A stretch of DNA of 18,616 nucleotides from an uncultured Lachnospiraceae bacterium (GCA_947068385.1 CAMTBF010000012.1:1-18616); one strand, 5' to 3'; positions 9,801-16,649 are shown, numbered from the stretch's first letter. Translations and numbers: made by a program. Notes: generated by a model not told the origin, from the sequence alone.

Positions 9801-9931
9801 TGCTGTACGGCCTGCTCGTCTTCGCCCTGTTCCTGCTGTTCTACCCGGTGCTGGCGGGCCAGCCGGTGGAGGCCTCCTTCGTGGCCAGGTATCTGCGCTG
9901 GCTCCCTGGCTGGGTGCTGACAGCCCGGTAA
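6839..9931 (+). CDS. Tandem GT-C membrane glycosyltransferase: N-terminal mannosyltransferase-like module plus C-terminal PMT (GT39) module
   Basis: 1030 residues, polytopic. Residues 1-430 look like a lipid-phosphate-sugar-dependent GT-C enzyme: GTDT with Asp58 in the first outside loop, DYPPGY (85-90), NSSVWGQVDS (161-170), VKPQM (201-205) and MHERYLYP (353-360). About 480-605 is a soluble, strand-rich insert between membrane parts. From about 608 a protein O-mannosyltransferase-like module follows: FDEIYHG with the acidic pair 612-613, THPPMGK (633-639), RIATIDTY (703-710), HPYASAWYEWP (864-874) and YHYFPSV near 954-960. Both halves carry their own candidate catalytic acids. Such enzymes take sugar from polyprenyl-phosphate and add it to proteins or glycans on the outer face of the membrane. 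Start: AAAAGGA ends ten bases before the ATG. Donor and acceptor are not predictable from sequence. It is a single gene, divergent from the ABC operon and convergent with spoIIP (22-base gap). Confidence 0.92.
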   Translation: MIFIHLAALSGALLMGACLIASKRNRPAPGAGCFAALFLAALALRLAAAALSRGFGTDTACFAAWAERICEVGPGGFYDPDVFSDYPPGYLYVLWLLGGIRRLLGIGYYSAAHLVLLKLPSILCDLACGWLLCREAADRLSGRHALFLCAAYLFHPAILLNSSVWGQVDSLTALAAVSLCVSLIRGRMYPAYIAFGLGFLVKPQMLLLGPVLLVGTIDRIRAGRRDRGGAAAFLPELLHCLSQCLAVALGGVILCLPFGLEEVAAQLLDTLGSYPYAAVNACNLWGFLGLNWVSQDNGFWGIPYRCFGTLAIVAAAALTVLLGLRVRGRDSKAKYPFLAAFTVVTVFLFSVRMHERYLYPALALLMLAYIYRPVSGTYVCLAGFGVLHFYNTAWVLFFYDPAAYDRRSASILLVSAGMLLCGALFYRTAYRHYGGQAPGLRGVPPQRSCGRLSLNRADVLCMLAVTAVYGCFALYDLGEREAPVTCLDMAQGQSIELSFGSGAPASLSYYIAPWHGRTFVVEGKGETDQGWSYLGELSMDKVFTWQEAAFQASAAQLRLTLTDDQASLIELVFRDAAGNILLPENAADYPALFDEGELYPDAFTFRNGMYFDEIYHGRTAYEFLHGLTSYENTHPPMGKAFIALGVALFGMNPFGWRIMGTLFGIAMVPALYLFARRIAGETLPAALACVLFAFDFMHFTQTRIATIDTYVTFFVILMYLFMYRYVTLSFYDTALKKTWLPLGACGVCMGFGIASKWTGIYAGAGLALLFFSALYRRYREYLYAKDDPQGESDGISHAHILQCFHGYAGRTVLFCLVFFVAVPAAIYLLSYLPFRDYGDRGLLGRMLYNQGTMFSYHSTLVSDHPYASAWYEWPVISRPIWYYSRVVTQTAQGGLREGISAFGNPAVWWAGIPACVYMVWLWIGRRDRNAAFLTVGYLAQYLPWFFVTRDTFIYHYFPSVAFVVLMVMYSLLQWKRRVSKRLFFLTAVLYGLLVFALFLLFYPVLAGQPVEASFVARYLRWLPGWVLTAR

Positions 9932-9953
9932 AGGTTCCCGGAGCATTCCAGGG

Positions 9954-11279
9954 CTAGCCGCTCCCGGACAGCACCAGATCCAGGATATGGGCCAGGGGGT
10001 CGCAGGCGTTCATGACCTCCTCCAGGGTATTGTTCTGGGCCCCCAGCTCGATGAGCAGGGATTTGGGCCGCAGGTGCATGTTGTAGCGGTAGCCCCTCAG
10101 GTAGATCCGCCTGGTGAGGTTGGGATAGTATTCCATGGCCGTCTTCTGCATCTGGAAGGAGAAGGCCAGGTTGCTGTCCAGGTTCTCATTGTACAGGTAC
10201 GAGATGTTGCCCGTCTTCTTGGTGCGGGACAGACCGTTGAAGAACATGAACCTGGCCGTGGGCCTGCCGTCCAGGTCCATCACAAGGCGGGTGCCCTCGG
10301 GCATGGCGTCCCTGTGCAGGTCGATCACCACCTGGATGGAGGGATATTGCTGCAGCAGCGCCTCCAGGTCCCCCAGCGCCACCGCGTAGGAATCGTCCCT
10401 GGATTCCGTGTCATATTGCCCCAGATGGTGGAGCACCTGATAGCCGTACTCCTCCGTCAGGATTGTGGTCAGCCTCTCCCCCACGCCCATGATGGTCTCC
10501 GACATGTCCCCGGGCGTGGAATCCGCGAATTCCTCGTGGGCATGGGTGTGGTAGATGAGGATCTGGGGCCCCTCCGCGTCCTTGGATATGGTCATGTCCT
10601 GGCCCATCAGTTTATGTATGTCCAGCTGGTCGCTGCCCGCCACGGTGTTGGCGTCCACGGTGTAGAACTGCTGTATCAGCGTCTCGTAGTCGCCCAGGGG
10701 CTCCAGATCCAGGCTCACCTGCTTCTCATGGCGCAGGAATACGCCGGGGCGCTGCTGCATGGCCGCCTGGTTCTCCGCCCGCAGGAGATCCGCCAGATCG
10801 GCCTGTTCCGGCAGGGTGCCGCCCTCCTGGCCCGCCGTCCCCGCCCCGTCCGGGGAGGGGGCGCTTTCATCCGAGGGGATGTCCTCCGGCAGGGGTTCCT
10901 CCGGCTGCCAGGTCTCCTCCTCCGCCTCGGCCAGCAGGATCGTGCGGATGTCCTCGGCATCCTCCCCCTGCTCCCCCGATTGCTGTCCTGTCACATATCC
11001 GTAAAAAGGAAACAGGCAGGCGATCTGTTCCCGCAGGAGCCACCAGGTTCCGTGGCCGCCCTCCTCCATGAAGGCGATGCCCGGCATGAACTGGCTGTAC
11101 AATAAGGTGCGGGCCCCGTCCCATATGCTCTTCAGCATGGCCTCGCCCACGGTATCCTGCCCTGTGGATACGGAGACCGCGCTGCAGCTCTTCGTCGCCG
11201 CCTGTATCCCAAGAATCAGAAGGGCCAGCAGAATGAGCCTTCCGGCCCTTTTTCCGGCAAAAGCTTTCCTGGTCTTCAT
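9954..11279 (-). CDS. spoIIP: Stage II sporulation protein P (SpoIIP), peptidoglycan amidase/endopeptidase of the engulfment machine
   Basis: 441 residues. The N-terminus is basic followed by one membrane anchor (about 14-29). A Glu/Pro/Gly-rich linker (about 100-165) precedes the catalytic domain. SpoIIP hallmarks are visible: ILIYHTHAHEEF with His244 and His246, VVIDLHRDAMP (317-327), RFMFFNGLS (343-351), and near the end RPKSLLIELGAQNNT with Glu411. By family knowledge it is zinc-dependent, cleaves stem peptides and cross-links at the septum, and works with SpoIID and SpoIIM so the mother cell can engulf the forespore. It follows gpr by 94 bases, the order known from Bacillus. The best ribosome site (AGGAAG) lies a long 15 bases before the ATG; upstream in-frame starts are not available. 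No T-rich terminator follows it. Confidence 0.95.
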   Translation of the reverse strand: MKTRKAFAGKRAGRLILLALLILGIQAATKSCSAVSVSTGQDTVGEAMLKSIWDGARTLLYSQFMPGIAFMEEGGHGTWWLLREQIACLFPFYGYVTGQQSGEQGEDAEDIRTILLAEAEEETWQPEEPLPEDIPSDESAPSPDGAGTAGQEGGTLPEQADLADLLRAENQAAMQQRPGVFLRHEKQVSLDLEPLGDYETLIQQFYTVDANTVAGSDQLDIHKLMGQDMTISKDAEGPQILIYHTHAHEEFADSTPGDMSETIMGVGERLTTILTEEYGYQVLHHLGQYDTESRDDSYAVALGDLEALLQQYPSIQVVIDLHRDAMPEGTRLVMDLDGRPTARFMFFNGLSRTKKTGNISYLYNENLDSNLAFSFQMQKTAMEYYPNLTRRIYLRGYRYNMHLRPKSLLIELGAQNNTLEEVMNACDPLAHILDLVLSGSG

Positions 11280-11313
11280 TTCTACGGCACTGCACTTCCT
11301 TTCTTCCCTTCCA

Positions 11314-11321
11314 AATATATG
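11314..11321 (-). promoter_or_regulatory. Possible sigma-E-like -10 element before spoIIP
   Basis: On the minus strand CATATATT resembles the sigma-E -10 consensus CATACAnT with one mismatch, 35 bases before the spoIIP start in the gap after gpr. No convincing -35 was found at 13-15 bp. In Bacillus subtilis spoIIP is made in the mother cell under sigma-E, so such an element is expected here; the match alone is weak. Confidence 0.25.
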
Positions 11322-11373
11322 CCCGTCTGTGCCGTTCCATGATAGAATTGCCGGGAAAGCCGGCTGGCCGCGG

Positions 11374-12315
11374 CTAGCGCTCCATGAAGGTCTCCCCGAT
11401 GGCGATGTTGATGCCCTCGGACACCGTGAAGCTGACCCTCTTGATCACAGCGTCGATGTCCTTGCCCGTCATATACATATTGTTCAGCTCCGCGAAGTGC
11501 AGCTGCTGCTTCTCCCGGTACCTCACATTCTCCAGATCCTTCTCCTCCAGGAGCTTGTCCAGGGCGTCTGCCACGATGGTGGCCGCATCCACCACCGTAG
11601 GGATGCCGATGGCTATCACGGGCACCCCCAGGCTCTCCTGGGTCAGGGCGTTCCTGTGGTTCCCCACCCCGGAGCCCGGCTGTATGCCGGTGTTGGTGAT
11701 CTGGATGGTGCGGTTCAGCCGCCTGACGCTACGGGCCGCCAGGGCGTCTATGACGATCAGCGCGTCGGGCGCCGTCTGCTCCACCACGCCCTTGACGATC
11801 TCCGCGGTCTCCATGCCGGTCTTGGCCATGACCCCCGGCTCCAGGGCGCTGATCTGGTTCATCTTGCTGCAGTTGTAGGCCGCCGTCCCGTACTCCCGGA
11901 CTATATGCCTGGTGATGAAGAGATTGTCCACCACCTGGGGACCCAGGGCGTCCGCGGTCACCTCCCGGTTGCCCAGCCCCACCACAAGGATGGACTGCTC
12001 CTCCTCCGCCCCCGGCAGCAGCTCCAGGATCTCCTCCGCCAGGCGGCCGGATATCTCCCTGTGGTAGTCCTCGTCCGGCTCCACCATGGCCGGGGCCTCC
12101 ATGGTCACGTAGATGCCCATGGGCTTCCCCATGGTCTTGGCGGCGTTCATGGTGTCTATCATCACCTTGGTCACGCGGATGTCCTCCTCCTCGTGATAGC
12201 ATTCCTCTACCCTGACGCCCCGCAGCCTGCTGTCCGCCTCGCTGATGCTCTCCCTTGCCTCCAGCGCCAGGTCCGTCCTCATCTGAAAATTTCCCATGGA
12301 CTGTCTCTCTTCCAT
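11374..12315 (-). CDS. gpr: Spore germination protease (GPR endopeptidase)
   Basis: 313 residues, near the usual family length. The start region FQMRTDLALEARE (10-22) matches the conserved end of the GPR propeptide, which is removed when the zymogen is activated in the forespore. Core motifs: VVGLGNREVTADALGP (111-126) with Asp122, and VIDALAARS (188-196) with Asp190, the acidic residues expected for this atypical aspartic protease (peptidase family A25). The enzyme starts degradation of small acid-soluble spore proteins during germination. GAGAGGGAAG stands before the ATG at 12315; Met7 is a possible alternative start. It is first in a gpr-spoIIP pair and diverges from rpsT, an arrangement known in Bacillus. 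I could not identify a convincing sigma-F or sigma-G promoter in the 180 bases upstream. Confidence 0.96.
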   Translation of the reverse strand: MEERQSMGNFQMRTDLALEARESISEADSRLRGVRVEECYHEEEDIRVTKVMIDTMNAAKTMGKPMGIYVTMEAPAMVEPDEDYHREISGRLAEEILELLPGAEEEQSILVVGLGNREVTADALGPQVVDNLFITRHIVREYGTAAYNCSKMNQISALEPGVMAKTGMETAEIVKGVVEQTAPDALIVIDALAARSVRRLNRTIQITNTGIQPGSGVGNHRNALTQESLGVPVIAIGIPTVVDAATIVADALDKLLEEKDLENVRYREKQQLHFAELNNMYMTGKDIDAVIKRVSFTVSEGINIAIGETFMER

Positions 12316-12348
12316 CGCTTCTTCCCTCTCATTCCCGAATCTGCATGT

Positions 12349-12365
12349 AAAGCGTTCATCGCTTT
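12349..12365. repeat. Short inverted repeat upstream of gpr
   Basis: AAAGCG (12349-12354) and CGCTTT (12360-12365) are exact reverse complements around a five-base centre, 34-50 bases upstream of the gpr start. It could be a small hairpin in the gpr leader or a protein-binding site. It is short enough to be chance. Confidence 0.3.
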
Positions 12366-12398
12366 TATTATTTTAGTCAATTTTTCTCAGATTATGTC

Positions 12399-12427
12399 TT
12401 GACAAACTTTCTATTATTTACTAAACT
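12399..12427 (+). promoter_or_regulatory. Sigma-A-type promoter of rpsT
   Basis: A perfect -35 TTGACA (12399-12404), a 17-bp spacer and a -10 TAAACT (12422-12427). Transcription would begin near 12434, giving an S20 mRNA leader of roughly 75 bases. Confidence 0.7.
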
Positions 12428-12449
12428 ATCTTTATGTGTTTACGATAGT

Positions 12450-12503
12450 CCTCCGTGTCTGGCTAAAGTGAAACGTTAATAATCTTGTATACAATTGGAG
12501 GTG
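12450..12503 (+). promoter_or_regulatory. rpsT leader with possible anti-Shine-Dalgarno pairing
   Basis: CCTCCG at 12450-12455 in the leader can pair with TGGAGG at 12496-12501 (five Watson-Crick pairs and one G-U), which would cover the ribosome-binding site GGAGGTG (12497-12503) of the S20 gene. Together with the weak TTG start this could allow feedback control by S20, which is known for Escherichia coli rpsT; here it is an inference. Confidence 0.3.
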
Positions 12504-12509
12504 TACGAC

Positions 12510-12773
12510 TTGGCTAACATTAAATCCGCGAAGAAGAGAATTCTGGTGAACCGCACTAAGGCTGAAAGGAACAAGGCGATCAGGTCCGGCGTCAAGACCG
12601 CTATCAAGAAGGTCTATGCTGCTATCGCTGCCGGGGACAAGGCTGCTGCCACAGCAGAGCTGTCCGCTGCCACAAAGGTCATCGAGATGGCCGGAAGCAA
12701 GGGCGTTTATCACAAGAACAACATCGCCCACAAGGTCTCCCGCATCAGCAAGGCCGTCAACGAGATGGCCTGA
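12510..12773 (+). CDS. rpsT: 30S ribosomal protein S20
   Basis: 87 residues, the normal length. It begins MANIKSAKKRILVN, the canonical S20 start, and continues as a basic helical protein ending AVNEMA. It binds 16S rRNA in the body of the small subunit and helps early assembly. The start is a TTG at 12510 placed six bases after a near-perfect GGAGGTG; an upstream in-frame TTG at 12495 overlaps that ribosome site and would add five residues foreign to S20, so it is rejected. Single-gene transcription unit with its own promoter and terminator, divergent from gpr. Rare starts on rpsT are known elsewhere (UUG in E. coli), linked to autogenous control. Confidence 0.97.
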   Translation: MANIKSAKKRILVNRTKAERNKAIRSGVKTAIKKVYAAIAAGDKAAATAELSAATKVIEMAGSKGVYHKNNIAHKVSRISKAVNEMA

Positions 12774-12806
12774 ACCACAGGACACATAAATCCATAGGCA
12801 ACATGC

Positions 12807-12843
12807 AAAAAGGCATCCGTCTCTCACCACGGATGCCTTTTTT
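12807..12843 (+). terminator. Intrinsic terminator of rpsT, bidirectional
   Basis: Stem GGCATCCGT (12812-12820) and ACGGATGCC (12829-12837), a nine-bp perfect stem with an eight-base loop, is followed by six T and preceded by five A. The A-run lets the same hairpin act on the minus strand, where it lies 50 bases past the stop of the TIM-barrel gene and would end that operon too. Confidence 0.92.
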
Positions 12844-12892
12844 ATGTCCAGGCTCAGATCGTCCCGATCCCCCGGATTCCCGGTCCCCCTCT

Positions 12893-13783
12893 TCACGCTC
12901 CGGCCGATGCCGCCTGCTCCCGGATGCGCTTTATCAGGTAATGCCCCGTCTTCGCCATCAGGGCGCTGGCCTCGGGCATCAGCTCGGGCGGAAGCCCCCG
13001 CAGGAATTCGTCCGCCTCCAGGGTGAAGTCCCCCTCATAGCCGATCTCCGCCAGCGCGCCGGTGATGGCCTCCCAGTCCAGATTCTCCATGAAGGGCATG
13101 GTATGGCAGTCCCGGACATAGTTCACGTCATGGACATGCAGCGCCCGGAGCCGCTTCGCCCCCATGGCACGGATCACGTCCTGCGGCTCCCTGCCCACCA
13201 AGGCGCAGTGCCCCAGATCCAGGCAGCCCACGATCCAGGGGCTGTCCAGCTCGTCCAGCAGCCCGCAGAACTCCTCCGGGCGGGCGCAGACGCTGTCCAC
13301 GATATAGCCCCTCTTCTTGTCCCGCTGCCACATGTTCTCCGCGCAGACGCGGATCCCGTATTCCTGGCAGAAGGGTATCAGGCCGCGGTAGAATTCCAGG
13401 TTCTCCTCCCAGAGCCTGTCCCGGTTCGCGGCATACTCCAGCTCCTGCACCGGATGGACCACGATGTTCCGTACCCCCATCAGCGCAGTGGCCTCCATGG
13501 AACGGAGGATCCATCTCCGGATCTCCCTATCATAGGGCTCCTCCCCCTTGGAGGAGGGGAATGGCGCGTGGGCCTGGGAGAATCCGATGTCCCACTGGGC
13601 GGCAATCTCCTTCAGCCGGAGGGCGTGCTCCCTCCAGGCATCGGTGCACCAGATCCCCTCCCCCAGCTCCATGCCGAAGAAGGACCAGTCCAGGGCCTCA
13701 AAGCCCGCCTTCTTCAGGATCGGGATGCAGGCCTCGTCCCCGAATACCTCCGCCGTTACATGTGTCTGCGTGACAAGCCTCAT
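12893..13783 (-). CDS. Sugar-phosphate isomerase/epimerase-like TIM-barrel protein (xylose isomerase-like/AP endonuclease 2 superfamily)
   Basis: 296 residues. Metal and active-site positions of this superfamily are visible in barrel order: QAHAPF with His72, IVVHPV with His110, CAENM with Glu149, CLDLGH with Asp189 and His192, LHVHDV with His216, His218 and Asp219, and LEADEF with Glu256. Members isomerise or epimerise sugars, inositols or hydroxypyruvate, or cut abasic DNA; this one lacks recognisable DNA-repair features and looks like the carbohydrate type. The substrate is unknown. AAGGAGG stands seven to eight bases before the ATG, the best ribosome site in the operon. It is the last gene of the run, 60 bases after the PHP phosphatase gene, and is followed by the bidirectional terminator. 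Confidence 0.92.
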   Translation of the reverse strand: MRLVTQTHVTAEVFGDEACIPILKKAGFEALDWSFFGMELGEGIWCTDAWREHALRLKEIAAQWDIGFSQAHAPFPSSKGEEPYDREIRRWILRSMEATALMGVRNIVVHPVQELEYAANRDRLWEENLEFYRGLIPFCQEYGIRVCAENMWQRDKKRGYIVDSVCARPEEFCGLLDELDSPWIVGCLDLGHCALVGREPQDVIRAMGAKRLRALHVHDVNYVRDCHTMPFMENLDWEAITGALAEIGYEGDFTLEADEFLRGLPPELMPEASALMAKTGHYLIKRIREQAASAGA

Positions 13784-13843
13784 ATGCTTTCCTCCTTGCA
13801 GGTATTATTTGTGCTTCCTGTTGCTAATCCTCCCTACGCCCTC

Positions 13844-14626
13844 TCACACCGGCGGCCGTAGCTCCACGGTCTCCAGCAGCGAAAGCCCGTACCGTCTCGC
13901 CATGTCCTCCGCCGCCTGTATGGGCTGCGGGCGGTTCAGGGCTTCCGGGTCATGGGCGTCTATGCCGACGATCGCCTGGCAGCCCTCCTCCCCGGCGATC
14001 GCCCAGAACCGTTCGCCCGGATAATGCCTGCCCTCGTGGATTCCCAGGCAGTTGATCTCCAGGGGCAGGCGCAAGCGCTTCGCTTTCCGGCAGAGCCGCC
14101 GCATCTGCTCCTCATAGAGACCTTCGTCCCCCGTGAACCGGATCAGGTCAGGATGGGCCACATAGGTGAAATATCCCGTCTCCATGGCCTCCATGGTCTG
14201 CGCGCAGTATTTCTCCAGCACCCCGGGGTCATCGGTGGGCCGCCCGCTCCAGCTCCCGCCGATCTCACAATCGATGTAATGCTGGCCCAACAGGAAGTAT
14301 TCCACCGGATAGCCCGCCACCAAGCGCTGCAGCTTGTGGAAATACTCGATATAATGCTCCGTGTAATACTCTACCTCCAGGCCCAGATGGATCTCGATGT
14401 CCTCCCGGTATTCCCGCTTCAGATCCAGAACCGTGTCCACATAGCCCTCCAGCTGGTCCACCTGCATCCGCATGTGGGAGCTGAACCCCTCCGGATAGGG
14501 ATAGGGCGTGTGGTCGGAAAACCCCAGAACCTTAAGCCCGCCCCGGATGGCGCTCTCCACATATTCCCTCTCCGTCCCCGAAGCATGCCTGCACCGCCAT
14601 GTATGGGTATGGTAATTTGCCCTCAT
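13844..14626 (-). CDS. PHP-domain phosphatase, histidinol-phosphatase (HisJ/HisK)-like
   Basis: 260 residues with the full PHP metal set: NYHTHTWRCRHA with His6 and His8, GFSDHTPY with Asp38 and His39, GLEVEYY with Glu84, GQHYI with His116, VAHPDL with His158, and GIDAHDP with Asp223 and His225. This pattern and length fit the HisJ/HisK branch that removes phosphate from histidinol phosphate in histidine synthesis. No other his gene is nearby, so the physiological substrate may differ. Start: an in-frame TTG at 14656 exists, but the ATG at 14626 has GGCGGAG just before it and gives the family-typical N-terminus, so it is preferred. It lies 56 bases after the TPM gene and 60 before the TIM-barrel gene. 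Confidence 0.92.
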   Translation of the reverse strand: MRANYHTHTWRCRHASGTEREYVESAIRGGLKVLGFSDHTPYPYPEGFSSHMRMQVDQLEGYVDTVLDLKREYREDIEIHLGLEVEYYTEHYIEYFHKLQRLVAGYPVEYFLLGQHYIDCEIGGSWSGRPTDDPGVLEKYCAQTMEAMETGYFTYVAHPDLIRFTGDEGLYEEQMRRLCRKAKRLRLPLEINCLGIHEGRHYPGERFWAIAGEEGCQAIVGIDAHDPEALNRPQPIQAAEDMARRYGLSLLETVELRPPV

Positions 14627-14682
14627 CTTCGCTCCGCCTCTTTCCTCTCTGCCCAATGGCCCTTCTATCCGTCCCCGGGCCT

Positions 14683-15585
14683 CTAATGCCTGTGGCTCCC
14701 GCCGCCATGGCTGGCACCGCCGCTGCTGGTATGGTGCCCCCCGCCTCCGCTGTGCCCGCCTCCGCCTCCGCCGCCGGAGTCCGTCTCGATCTTCCTGGCG
14801 GCCACGTTCTTGCGGATCAGCATGTCCTCCTTGTTCCGAAGCTCCGGCCTGCCCCCGGCCACATAGGCGTTCACGGCCACCGTGTTCTCCGCCTTCTTCT
14901 GGGAAGCGCCGCTGACGGCGTAGATTATGGCCACGATGACAGGCAGGATGGCCACCAGCCCCCAGGAAAAGGGCAGGGACAGGGACGTGTCCATGAGCCT
15001 GGCCACCTCTTTCACATAGGCCCTGTAGGCCCTGTGGGGATCCGTGGCATAATGATCGTCCACCGCATAGAGCACCTGGTCGATGTCCCTGACGCTGAAG
15101 CGCCGCTCCACGCTGCCGCTGGTGGACAGATGCTCGCCGTTCTGGCCCTCGTACCAGTTGTGCAGCAGCAGCACGCCGTCCCCCTCGAAGCCGGCGTTGT
15201 AGCCGAATTTATTCTCGTCCCAGAAATCGTCCGCCAGGTCGCGCATGTTCTGCTCCCAGTCCGCGGAACGCAGGCCGTACTGCTCCATGGCCTCCTCCCC
15301 CTCCACGGACTGGCTGAAGGTCACCAGCACGATGTCGATGTGCAGGCTCCTCTCCGTCTTCGCTATGTATTCCCGCAGGTCCTCCTCCTCCGCGTCGGTG
15401 AGGACGTCCGCATAGTCGTACACCCGCTCCTTGGGCGCCTCATTGTTGGCCCTGGGCATGTCCCCCGTCCGGGCAAGCAGCGCCGCCACGATGCAGGCCG
15501 CCGCCAGGATCCCTATCCCAAGGAACCAAAAGCGGAAATAGTGCAGATATTGTCTTCTCGCTTCTTTCTTAAAATCCTCTTCCAT
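14683..15585 (-). CDS. TPM-domain membrane protein with Gly/His-rich tail (YdjH-like)
   Basis: 300 residues. A membrane helix (about 18-37) leads to a TPM-like domain (about 55-195): VYDYADVLTDAEEEDLREYI at its start, 'HIDIVLVTF' strand and 'GDGVLLLHNW' later. A second helix lies at about 205-225. The last 30 residues are almost only Gly, Ser and His, with six His. TPM proteins are membrane-linked and of mostly unclear chemistry; YdjH of Bacillus subtilis belongs here and, with YdjG, anchors the YdjI-PspA complex. The ATG at 15585 is chosen because AGAGG stands seven bases before it and the protein then starts in a sensible cytosolic segment; an upstream in-frame start would reach into the preceding intergenic gap. 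It directly follows the zinc-ribbon gene by 35 bases, as ydjH follows ydjG. Confidence 0.88.
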   Translation of the reverse strand: MEEDFKKEARRQYLHYFRFWFLGIGILAAACIVAALLARTGDMPRANNEAPKERVYDYADVLTDAEEEDLREYIAKTERSLHIDIVLVTFSQSVEGEEAMEQYGLRSADWEQNMRDLADDFWDENKFGYNAGFEGDGVLLLHNWYEGQNGEHLSTSGSVERRFSVRDIDQVLYAVDDHYATDPHRAYRAYVKEVARLMDTSLSLPFSWGLVAILPVIVAIIYAVSGASQKKAENTVAVNAYVAGGRPELRNKEDMLIRKNVAARKIETDSGGGGGGGHSGGGGHHTSSGGASHGGGSHRH

Positions 15586-15620
15586 CTTCCAACCTCTTTC
15601 GCCAGCATTTCCATGTTGAA

Positions 15621-16610
15621 TCAAAGCAGCCCCAGCAGTATCTGCACCAGCGCAAGCGCCACGGTCATGCAGCCCCACAGCGTGCCGGTGTATGCCAGGA
15701 ACTTGGCCCAGGAGAAGGGCGCAGTCCCCACGATCTTCCCGGTCTGCCCGTTGACGTAAAAGGGGTAATCCTGCTCCTTATATCGGTATATGTACTTCCA
15801 CACCGGCAGCAGCCCGTAGGATGCCCTGCTGTCCTTCACGGAGATGTCCTCCCGCACGGTGCGCACCGTATTGTACCCGGCGTAGCTCTCCCGCAGGAGC
15901 TTGCCCGCGTCCTCCTTCATCAGCGCCATGGCCCGGCTCTCCACCTCGCCGGCGGGCATGTTGTACTTCTCCCCGTAGAAGCCGGACATGAACCGGGGAT
16001 GAAAGTCCACCATCTGGCCGTACTGGAAGGGGGCCAGCAGGTCCATCACGTCGTCCGGCATCTGCTCCGAGGCGTCCACGGGAATCCTGTCGAAATCCAT
16101 GTCCATGCTGCGCTCTATGGCATAGACGCTGGTCTCCGTGTACTCCTTGTCCCCGCTGCGCCAGACCCTGACCTTGGTGCCCTCCCCCTGATAGTGGCAG
16201 ACAGTCTTGTAATCATAGAACCAGTAGGGCACATAGTAGCCCTGCATGCTGTTCAGCCGCGCCTCGGACAGGAAGTCCGTGGGGGAGAACCGGCATTTCC
16301 GGAACTTCTCCCGCAGGGAATTCTTGCAGCTCTCCTTGCCCATCTGGAAAGGGATCAGCATCCGGGGGGCATACTTTCCCTCCACCCGCTCGTTGAATAT
16401 CAGGAAGCTGTCGCAGTAGGGGCACTGGGTGGCCGAGGTATGCTCCTGCACCTCCACCTCGCCGCCGCAGTTGGGGCAGAGGGTCAGCGCCCCTGTCTGA
16501 CCTTCCGCCCGCTCCTCGCTTCCCTCGCTCTCGCAGTAGGGGCAGTACATGCCATGCCTCTCCGGACTGTATACCACATTGCCGCCACAATTCTTACATC
16601 TGAAATACAT
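15621..16610 (-). CDS. Double zinc-ribbon protein with C-terminal membrane helix (YdjG-like)
   Basis: 329 residues. Two zinc ribbons lie at the N-terminus: Cys5, Cys8, Cys23, Cys26 and Cys45, Cys48, Cys63, Cys66 in CxxCGG/CPYC pairs. The middle region has 'MLIPFQMGK' and 'YYVPYWFYDYK', segments typical of the family often mislabelled as primosomal protein N' or TFIIB-type zinc ribbon. It ends with a strand-rich part ('PVWKYIYRYKEQDYPFYVNGQTGKI' split across about 270-295) and one membrane helix at about 305-328. Size and layout agree with YdjG of Bacillus subtilis, which together with YdjH holds an SPFH protein and PspA at the membrane. Its neighbours are the OB-like gene (39-base gap before it) and the TPM gene. 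The family role is inferred, not shown. Confidence 0.87.
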   Translation of the reverse strand: MYFRCKNCGGNVVYSPERHGMYCPYCESEGSEERAEGQTGALTLCPNCGGEVEVQEHTSATQCPYCDSFLIFNERVEGKYAPRMLIPFQMGKESCKNSLREKFRKCRFSPTDFLSEARLNSMQGYYVPYWFYDYKTVCHYQGEGTKVRVWRSGDKEYTETSVYAIERSMDMDFDRIPVDASEQMPDDVMDLLAPFQYGQMVDFHPRFMSGFYGEKYNMPAGEVESRAMALMKEDAGKLLRESYAGYNTVRTVREDISVKDSRASYGLLPVWKYIYRYKEQDYPFYVNGQTGKIVGTAPFSWAKFLAYTGTLWGCMTVALALVQILLGLL

Positions 16611-16649
16611 CGTTCCTTCCTCTCTCGCTATCTGACGTCCTCAGCCCGC

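Noticed and set aside
9937..9967. Hairpin between the convergent glycosyltransferase and spoIIP genes
   Set aside because: The stem (CCCGGAGC with GCTCCCGG) has a central C-C mismatch, a 15-base loop and no T-run on either side, and overlaps the spoIIP stop. Not a convincing terminator.
12316..12420. Sigma-F or sigma-G promoter for gpr
   Set aside because: Several CAT-type -10 candidates (for example CATAATC and CATGCAG on the minus strand) exist, but none has a good -35 at 17-18 bp.
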